Made by a program: the position numbers and the translations under genes. DNA of 64,000 nucleotides from Litoditis marina (Eukaryota; Nematoda; Chromadorea; Rhabditida; Rhabditidae), in assembly GCA_964036275.1 (NCBI GenBank), contig OZ038437.1:20012052-20076051 (forward strand), given 5' to 3'. Shown piece by piece: positions 59,301 to 64,000 of this stretch (its first letter is position 1; every line of letters starts with the position of its first letter). The notes below the pieces were generated by a model. That model saw only the letters and a program-made list of their open reading frames with translations. It did not search any database and had not been told where the DNA came from.

Positions 59301-61625
59301 TTTCCGGGCCACCACATGAGACTCGGCAGACTTAAGAGTCTGGCTCCTGTTTCCTTTAGGAGGATCGGAGACTTTCCTATTGCCTTTTCTCGACTTTCCG
59401 TTTTTACACGAATGCGAGCTTCGAGTCACGTTTTTGTGCTCGGCAGATTCAATCTGAATCTGGCTCCTTTGCGCATGACAGGAGACTACTTCGGCATATG
59501 AGCGGGTTTGTAGAGAACTCTCGGACCAGGTCCGGCTCTGCATAGCATGCGGCACAGAGACTTTGGCAAAAGATCGGGTCGAAGAATTCGATCCCTCAGA
59601 CTTAATTCCATGACAGTGTACCCTATTGGTAACTTGGTGGATGCGATTGCAAAAAACATCCTCACTGTCGGAAAAGTCTGGCTCGGCACAAGAATTTACG
59701 TGACGCGAGACTTTGGCCTGCTTTCTACAAGCTCTTGCCAAGTGGCCGGACTTGCGACAGTTGCCGCAGAACGCTCCTTCCTTGTGGAAGCAGCGCTCAG
59801 ATGAATGTCCTTTCATGCCACATACGGTACAATTAGTACCATGTCCATGCTTGGGTTTGTGGGAGTCATGCTTTTTTGTGGATTTGAATGACTTTGGTTC
59901 CCACTTGCCCTTGCTATGAACAGAGCGGTCTGACTTCTTAGCGAAAATTTTGCCGATTCCAGTAGGATGGCTACCTTCTTTGAGATGTGGCGCATTTTGG
60001 CCCACTCTCTCGAAAGCTTCCGCAATTTCTAAGGCTTGCTTAGAAGTCAGATCCTCTTTCTCAAGAAGTCTCTTCCTGGTTTCAAGGGAGGAAATTCCAC
60101 CAATGAATACCAAGGTAACCTGAGCGTCCCGGTGGTCCTTGATGGCGCCGAAGTCACAGTCCTTGGCAGTCTTCTGGATGCTGGCGTAGAAGTCCTGCAG
60201 GGTCTGTCCACTGTTCTGGGCCATGGTCATCAGACGATAGCGCTCGGCGAGGACCAGTTTCTTCGGGGCAAAGTGCTTCTCCATAACGCTGTACAACTCT
60301 GTAATTGGTGTATCTTCGGGAGTACGACCTTGCAACAAAGACTCAAGGAGTTCATAATTCGAATCTCCTATTTCTTGAAGAAAGATGAGACGTTGGTCAC
60401 TCTCTACAGTGACTTTTTGCAACGTCAAGAAGTTGGAAAATAAACGTAACCAGGTTTTCCAAGAGGATCCGGGGCGATATGCACCAGGCGCTCGCCCCCG
60501 GTACACCGGAAGGTGAGTGGGAGCAGAGCTCCTCGGGGATCCTGGCTGTTGGGTGTCATCCGTTACGACCATCGGTGCTCCACAAGCGCTGTCTTCGAAC
60601 AGCTAGCAGGAGTAGATCGGGTTGCAGACGACGATAGACCTTCCCTAGTGAGTACTATAAGCTGATCGCCACTTAGAAGTGTTGATACAACAAGCACACA
60701 GTAGGTTTGGAACTGTTTATTGGAGAGTGATCGGGGTATTTATACCCATTTCCCAGACAGCGTGAAGCGTCTTCCAGAAGCGTAGACTGCACTCTTTGTT
60801 CTTCCTGTCAGGATGGCTCGACTCGCTTCTTCTTCTTGTTCTCTCCTTTCTAGTCGTTCTCGGAATGAAAGCGGTCTGTGCCATAACAGTTCTTAGGTAC
60901 GTATTTTAGAACAGCTAAGCAATTTGATTTTCGACCAAAAGGACCGAAAAACTTAACCTATACACTTTCCAGAACAGAAAAAGAGCCCTGAGAGACCTTC
61001 CACGAACAAAACCCACGCAGGTGAAGACTTATTCATGCTTCTGATGGATATTTAGATTCAGCAGTTGTTTTACTATAGTATTAGAGCAGGACGATTATGT
61101 GGACCAATCTCGTGTCAACAGTCCTTTAAACTTCAATTGAAAAATGTATTGCAGTTTAAAGGACTTAAAGAAGACCGGAGAGCAAGATGGTTTCTCGTAA
61201 AGCTGATGTATCCTACTTTTGATTGGACGCGTTGCGTGTCGCGCGGCATTGTCATGTGAATGTCACGTGGACTGATCAAACCATTATACGAGATATTTGT
61301 GCTCTCTTATCTCAATACAATTAAAAACAGCTCGAAACAAAACCTCTGCTCAAGTTGTGTTCCGGTCTCTTTTAAACGTTGGGATCGGACCAGATGATCG
61401 TCTTTCTTTGAATCATTTCATTCCAAATATTATATTCATATCATCACTACTTATCATTGTTATAATTATTAATATTGTTCTGATTTTGAGGGACGTCGCA
61501 AGCTTATTCCATATGATGTGAAGTTCATGACCGGAAAGACGTATGCGCTACCGGTAGCGTCGACGAATGATCAAGTTTGGAATCTGGAACAACCCTATTA
61601 TCAAAACAGTCCTCACAGGGGATAA
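53320..61625 (+). CDS. TTL-like secreted protein, paralogue C (5 exons, 166 aa; Gypsy in intron 3)
   Basis: Exons: 53320-53337, 54008-54139, 54718-54885, 60973-61020, 61491-61625, all phase 0 with TAA at the end. The predicted protein keeps the signal peptide (MRLLITLAVLVVVTSAQ) and every family motif of B. It differs at few sites: NRKRALRDLPRTKPTQ in exon 4, and a C-terminus ending NSPHRG instead of B's longer tail. Exon 3 and exon 4 are 6.1 kb apart because a complete antisense Ty3/Gypsy element occupies the intron. All flanking splice signals survive, so the gene could still be spliced. Intron 4 holds a truncated family 1 MITE. Exon 5 uses a TTTTGAG acceptor. AATAAA at 61645-61650 is a likely poly(A) signal. 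Family assignment follows gene B. Confidence 0.72.
53826..53984 (-). mobile_element. SINE-like repeat in gene C intron 1
   Basis: Near-identical to the copy at 45955-46112. It ends 23 bases before the exon 2 acceptor. Its sequence happens to leave an open frame joining ATG 53936 to exon 2. Confidence 0.65.
55050..55268 (-). repeat. 3' LTR of the Gypsy element
   Basis: Carries TATAAATA (55117-55124, minus strand) and AATAAA (55096-55101) downstream of it. The end of the pol frame runs into this LTR. Confidence 0.95.
55120..58587 (-). CDS. pol: Gypsy pol: reverse transcriptase, RNase H, integrase
   Basis: An open frame of 1155 codons. The first 55-60 codons overlap the gag frame and are out-of-frame shadow. 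Genuine pol similarity starts near residue 60 (RARPIPFA). RT core: DLSDSYMQVEL, VPFGFASAPAIFQ and catalytic YLDD at about residues 209-212. RNase H: TDAS near 357 and NADGLSR near 471. Integrase: zinc-binding H582/H585/C615/C618, then D646, D700 (SDNG) and E734 (GEAER). A basic Pro/Arg-rich tail follows. The last roughly 50 codons lie within the 3' LTR, and the TAA stop falls inside its TATA box. All catalytic residues are present. The frame lies one base off gag, so pol expression needs a ribosomal frameshift or the copy has lost a base near 58405-58420. Confidence 0.93.
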   Translation of the reverse strand: MWSTLPHGVRGQDARSSDTQIRANRDVRAEQGTIQPRTGKVYYGPGTPQIQRGYANPEIFRARPIPFARRPKVIEKLDEMVRNGTLVRVEHSDWATPLVVVPKPGGKIRVCGDYKVTVNQQLDINQYPLPIPDDLFHMLNGGTKFSKMDLSDSYMQVELDQESRKYTTINTLKGMFEYTRVPFGFASAPAIFQRIMETTLAGIEGVLVYLDDITVTAPDDRTHLDRLRRVLDRLNKAGFRLKREKCEFLTEKMDFLGHVVDANGIRPSQEKLKGMVNMPEPKNLKEIESFLGMVQYYGKFIPNLSTLAAPMNGLRKKGVVFKWEKEQQTAFHAIKKRLMETDILTHYDPQTPVVLATDASDYGLGAVIYHKYADGKEKVIAYASRSLTKEERNYAQIEKEALGIVYGVEKFNQFFYGRKFTLLTDHQPLVKIFGPKHELPIIAAKRLHRWALRLMVYSFEIEYRNTHEFGNADGLSRLPDPRELPSAEAIVREVQMIDMQDEYLEKLPMSEKDISEATQKDTLLQVVKQYIINGWPPKVRNEALKAFTGKKEELSIHEGCILWGTRVVIPTQYKKKILEMLHSSHYGKSRMISLARMKVWYPGIDSDITKLVAACDTCAIFARDPVKTKLHPWEEPAKPWQRLHMDFCQTEDDSMWLVVVDAESKWPTVVKMRTTTTEKTTAVLKQLFSLHGLPEQIVSDNGPQFASREFKEFCQLRNIELTLTPPYHPNSNGEAERLVQTFKKGLYKGIRSGKSTDEAVTDLLFQYRVTPHPATGKSPAEILMGRQLRTAFDFIKTDKKVVPDNQYRENMKKHYKGKAVNTFKPGQEVYLRNYNAKGDKWLPGIVMEISGANTYIVHYGTGHRKAHADQLRKRVTFWEDLDTTVLVQMPTQNKGNGQKRTPKTKVPRAIPNAPRKSNRMRKPVDRYQAANMVQTYHHNPTVNSISMKMKTVDVEIARRKQATNDVNRPVKPLTNSKSREMEREKCNLRNENQGREYPIRRRFHSSRRFHKYTQIGHLIHIQRRCRVALNFAHTIEGRCRSNSNFTKDRMQRGTPSYVNSTSSNKAREWRRNTRENSANPFSGPINNFGHRRARDPNSIDESSIGEVLWHRPLSFRERLERREQEEEASQAILSRRTKSAVYAPGRRFTLSGKWV
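58320..60572 (-). CDS. gag: Gypsy gag-protease
   Basis: An open frame of 750 codons. Residues 1-200 look like a retrotransposon capsid (helical, with WKTWLRLFSNFL and ALEIAEAFERVG). Two CCHC zinc knuckles lie near 246-285 (CTVCGMKGHSSERC and CGNCRKSGHLARAC). A low-complexity linker of about 250 residues follows, with several imperfect repeats around ILIESAEPNPVVQ and KVPTSL. An aspartic protease follows with the active site DTGAS near residue 577. The frame runs into the N-terminal edge of the RT region before ending out of frame, overlapping the pol frame by 268 bases. Fusing protease to gag is common in such elements, but a frame switch this far past protease is not. Confidence 0.9.
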   Translation of the reverse strand: MVVTDDTQQPGSPRSSAPTHLPVYRGRAPGAYRPGSSWKTWLRLFSNFLTLQKVTVESDQRLIFLQEIGDSNYELLESLLQGRTPEDTPITELYSVMEKHFAPKKLVLAERYRLMTMAQNSGQTLQDFYASIQKTAKDCDFGAIKDHRDAQVTLVFIGGISSLETRKRLLEKEDLTSKQALEIAEAFERVGQNAPHLKEGSHPTGIGKIFAKKSDRSVHSKGKWEPKSFKSTKKHDSHKPKHGHGTNCTVCGMKGHSSERCFHKEGAFCGNCRKSGHLARACRKQAKVSRHVNSCAEPDFSDSEDVFCNRIHQVTNRVHCHGIKSEGSNSSTRSFAKVSVPHAMQSRTWSESSLQTRSYAEVVSCHAQRSQIQIESAEHKNVTRSSHSCKNGKSRKGNRKVSDPPKGNRSQTLKSAESHVVARKVPQPRKNGLKGQVLIESAEPNPVVQKVPTSLYECKGQALIEPDESEILIRKDSQPLNATRSQILIESAEPNPVVQEVPTSLCKGQVSMKPDKSETLACKDSNLYPKQRSQTTSLPANVNKDKSSGENSPTLINSVKNEPPCLLDLEINGKSVPCELDTGASISIIDYDVWVGIGKPTLLPVKTQAMAYNKSPIRFAGMSKVKVKFNGNQAIIPIHVLEGQNSDYPLCGRDMIRSLGIDCGPHYRTVFEVKTLDRQTLKSELTEMLEQNKALFNPELGKCTTVPAHLKFKEDTPTPKFFGQDRFRSLADRRLLKSSMKWYETVPWSE
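60670..60888 (-). repeat. 5' LTR of the Gypsy element
   Basis: Same length as the 3' LTR, with about four substitutions. It should drive element transcription leftwards, antisense to host gene C. Confidence 0.95.
60737..60744 (-). promoter_or_regulatory. TATA box of the Gypsy 5' LTR
   Basis: GGTATAAATACC on the minus strand, followed 16 bases downstream by AATAAA (60716-60721). This is the usual U3/R arrangement of an LTR, so transcription likely starts near 60710. Confidence 0.75.
61089..61168. mobile_element. truncated MITE family 1 copy in gene C intron 4
   Basis: GGACGATTATGTGGACCAAT and the inner palindrome are present; the right terminus is lost. Confidence 0.75.
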
Positions 61626-61752
61626 TTGTGTTTTTGGAACCAAATAAACATGTTCAATTGAATCAAGTGGATATAAATAATACAAATTAGTTAAAAATGC
61701 AATGAGTGTGTTTATTGCTAGAAATAGAGTCATTCTATTACTTGCAACACCG

Positions 61753-62058
61753 TCTTGAGAATTATGATATTTGGATGCTTGACCTTGGATATTTGGATGG
61801 AAATCTAGAAGAAATACGACAGACCTCGTTATGATCCATAAAATCATAACTGGACAATGTGGATTAAGTGCAACAGACTTTTTCACGTTCAAACCTTCAC
61901 GTACTAGGGGTTCTAGCGCGAAATTCAGTTTTCACACCCCAAAAACTAGCCAACGTGCCAAGTTTTTCACAGTACGGGCTGGATCCAAATACTTGAAATT
62001 GAGCAAGAAATCCAAAATACCGATGTCGTTATCAGCCGCAAAAAAGCACTTTAGGTGA
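61753..62058 (+). mobile_element. LINE reverse-transcriptase C-terminal fragment (decayed)
   Basis: From 61804 one frame reads SRRNTTDLVMIHKIITGQ, then GLSATDFFTF, TRGSSAKF, RAKFFTVRAG and SLSAAKKHF. This is the order of conserved blocks at the C-terminal end of CR1/jockey-type LINE reverse transcriptases (RRxRGDL..YKI..G, DFFTF, RGH..KL, R..FFSVR, LP..V..A.SL..FK). The more N-terminal RLENYDIWMLDLGYLDG is in another frame, so the fragment is frameshifted. Nothing upstream of it is retained. It starts 130 bases after gene C. Confidence 0.55.
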
Positions 62059-62123
62059 ATGCATTTAAATGAGACTTCTATTGTTTTTCTGTTCATCCTG
62101 TGAGATTGGCCCACGTTTTGTGT

Positions 62124-62287
62124 CTCGTCGTAATCGAACCTGCGAACAAAAGATTCGTAGCAGGACGCAAACCACTGTGCTATCAATTTACATACCCGGC
62201 AAACTTTGGAATTTAAGACATGTGTGCTTACACAGCGGGAAGGGAGACATACAGTATCCTCCCGCCTTTCCGTTGGCGACGACTATA
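62124..62287 (-). mobile_element. SINE-like repeat
   Basis: Minus-strand copy. Head ATAGTCGTCGCCAACGGAAA (near 62287) with GGCGGGAGGATACTGTATGT, then the tRNA-like part with TAGCACAGTGGTTTGCG and GCAGGTTCGATTACG. Confidence 0.7.
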
Positions 62288-62559
62288 TGTGTGCAGTTCG
62301 ATCCCGTTTCTCACCGCTCACAACTATAATTACGTGTATCGATATCAAACTACAATTAACTGTTGGTTATTTCATGTAGTCAACATTACGGAGATTCAAT
62401 CCCAAATACTTTTGCTCCACATGCTGTGTTAGAATACACGTCTGTACATTTCCATCAAAATAAAATCAGCTCAACATTTTTATTCGGGTTACAAGAACAG
62501 AGTTTGATAGCGGAAGAGGAAACACCAGAAGTTTGTATTCTCCTGAAAGTGAAGGTATG

Positions 62560-62633
62560 GTGCGTTTGTAGTCTGAATCGGGAAGTTTTCGATGTGCTCG
62601 ACATACCAGACTACAAACTACAAAGGTTGCAGA
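62560..62633. repeat. small TAGTTTG/CAAACTA palindromic repeat
   Basis: GCGTTTGTAGTCTGA and CAGACTACAAACTAC form an inverted pair. Similar GTAGTTTGRTC..GACCAAACTAC pairs occur at 19757-19862, 25122-25285, 36530-36600 and 38392-38415. Confidence 0.5.
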
Positions 62634-62790
62634 AATCGAACCTGCGAGCAAAAGATTCGTAACTAGGCGCTAACCTGTACGCTACGAGAGTATATAACTT
62701 TCGAACTTTGGAATCGAAGACTTTTAATCGACCACAGCGAAAATTGAGATATACAGTACCCTCCCGCGTTTCCGTTGGTGACGACTATAC
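62633..62790 (-). mobile_element. SINE-like repeat
   Basis: Minus-strand copy adjacent to the previous one: head ATAGTCGTCACCAACGGAAA, GGGTACTGTATATCTCAATT, then the tRNA-like part with TCTCGTAGCGTACAGGTT and GCAGGTTCGATTTCTG. Confidence 0.65.
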
Positions 62791-63690
62791 AAGAGGTCTC
62801 CAAAGCAAAGTTTTTCAGTACGCATAGGTTTCTTTATTGATGAATCATACTCCATTTCTAATTCTAAGAAACAATTAGTTTTTGTGTGACCTAGAGTATT
62901 TTCAGTAATCGAATGATTTTAGCTATGTATAAACGGACTTTGATCTGTAATTTGGTTTTCAATCAATTGTTGTTGACATGTATGGCAAACGAACCATTAT
63001 AAGTTTCACTGCAAACGAAGAAAACATTGTATTTGCTTCAGAACCAGGGAATGTTCTCAAATCTTTCCGAGTCCAATTGCCAAACTTCGTTTATTGGCAA
63101 CGCGTAAGTTGTCCCCGCTTTGAAGTAGACCTCATACGGTGTCAGCATGGTACGGCCCTTCAAGTACGAAGGTTTTGAATGGAAAGTATGGTACTATGAG
63201 AAACATTTTTACAAAGATAGAAACTTACATATAAACATAATAACGAGAGAAAAAACTAATCAGCGTCAAAAGCTTACAGTGAATGTAGGCAACGATCGTG
63301 GTACGCTCCTCTGCGCACTTTCCTTGTTCTGAAAAAAAAACTAAAGTTCTAAAAAAACAACTAGCCCTCTAAAGTAAGCTTGCAAATCTTTCAAGTAAAT
63401 TTTCACAACTTGTGAATATTGTAAATGGATTAAACTTCGTGATTTTGTTCTCCATATTGGTTACTACAATCACAGAAAACTGTGAATCTAAAAGATTGTT
63501 TGTTCGTTAGATAATTGTCCTGGAATATTTGAAAGATTACTGTAGAAAGTCTTCGATTGGTTAAACGGAGTATACAGAAATCCATTTCAGAGATAAAGTC
63601 TTCTAACTAACACATGTACTTTTTTCATCAACTTAAACTAGGAGAGAAACTGATCTTTTTGGACGAAATTTCAACCAAATGCTTTAGCCA
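62791..63690. other. AT-rich spacer, no gene seen
   Basis: Short open frames at 62978-63178 and 63147-63332 have no recognisable motif. The first contains a GCGTAAGT donor-like site but no partner exon was found. Confidence 0.4.
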
Positions 63691-63698
63691 GTGTCAGT

Positions 63699-63880
63699 TT
63701 TGTCGCCAACGGAAGGCGGGAAGATACTGTGTCTCACAATTGCCGCTGTGTACCGACACATGTCTTCCATTCCAAAGCAAACCACATATCTACTCTCGTA
63801 GCACAGTGGTTGGCCCCTAGCTGAGAAAATGTTGCTCGTAGGCTCGGTTCCGGCGAGAGACAGGAATTAATGAAATTGGC
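63699..63880 (+). mobile_element. complete SINE-like repeat
   Basis: Head TTGTCGCCAACGGAAGGCGG then ATACTGTGTCTCACAATTGC and GCTGTGTACCGACACATG. The tRNA-like part has CGTAGCACAGTGGTTGGCC and GTAGGCTCGGTTCCGGCG. Same order as at 50352. Confidence 0.7.
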
Positions 63881-64000
63881 TCCCCCATATTAGATTTGGT
63901 ACTGTAGAAGTGTGCGTAGGAAAGAAAAAGACTATACGGTGTCTGATCTTCCAGATTTACTCGAGTATGGCTTTTCTCTCTCTACATACGTGATGAAGTA

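Larger units (their letters stand above)
55050..60888 (-). mobile_element. Complete Ty3/Gypsy LTR retrotransposon (5.8 kb)
   Basis: Two 219-base LTRs (55050-55268 and 60670-60888) bound a gag-protease frame and a reverse transcriptase-RNase H-integrase frame on the minus strand. LTRs begin TGTTATGGC (minus strand) and differ at about four positions, roughly 2 percent. A polypurine tract AATAGGGGAGG (55269-55279) abuts the 3' LTR. A candidate primer-binding site TGGCGATCAGC (60661-60671) abuts the 5' LTR. The domain order PR-RT-RH-IN is that of Ty3/Gypsy (Metaviridae-type) elements. No envelope-like frame is seen. No short direct repeat of host DNA could be found at the two outer edges. Confidence 0.95.

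Noticed and set aside
62978..63178. Possible exon with a GCGTAAGT donor
   Set aside because: No partner exon in a compatible phase and no recognisable protein motif.

Overview
The window looks like nuclear DNA of a nematode. It holds a family of small secreted proteins resembling the nematode transthyretin-like (TTL) family. Introns end in short pyrimidine tracts plus CAG. Most start codons lie a few bases downstream of a splice-acceptor-like CAG, as expected for spliced-leader addition. Transposon relics are dense, and there are several mono-G/C tracts. Species cannot be named from sequence alone. All gene models were built by hand from exon frames and splice phases.

Layout. 1-11.9 kb: no supported gene. 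It holds pyrimidine- and purine-rich simple sequence, a nested set of inverted repeats (1208-7588), and a hAT-like miniature element with an 8-bp target duplication (5916-6564). 11963-22403 (+): a 15-exon gene for a heavily glycosylated single-pass membrane protein of about 570 residues, family not firmly recognised. 23609-28830 (+): a 7-exon gene for mitochondrial ribosomal protein uL15m (MRPL15), the surest host gene here. 30813-32757 (+): a two-exon gene for a 94-residue secreted cysteine-containing peptide, directly downstream of a Mutator-like miniature element. 33-36.9 kb: repeats, including GGCGCC-rich tandem units and a 150-bp-armed hairpin.

36.9-61.7 kb (+): a tandem TTL-like cluster. 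Paralogue A has a frame break and a 4.5-kb intron filled with a minisatellite. A' is a rearranged fragment. B is intact. C is intact but has a complete 5.8-kb Ty3/Gypsy element inserted antisense in its third intron. A 2.9-kb near-identical duplication (46170-49085 and 50624-53538) spans the A'-B-C interval. 61.7-64 kb: a LINE reverse-transcriptase tail fragment and several tRNA-related SINE-like repeats.

Working logic: the first two genes look like housekeeping loci. The downstream half is a young secreted-protein cluster being remodelled by tandem duplication and transposons, with at least ten repeat families visible in introns and spacers.
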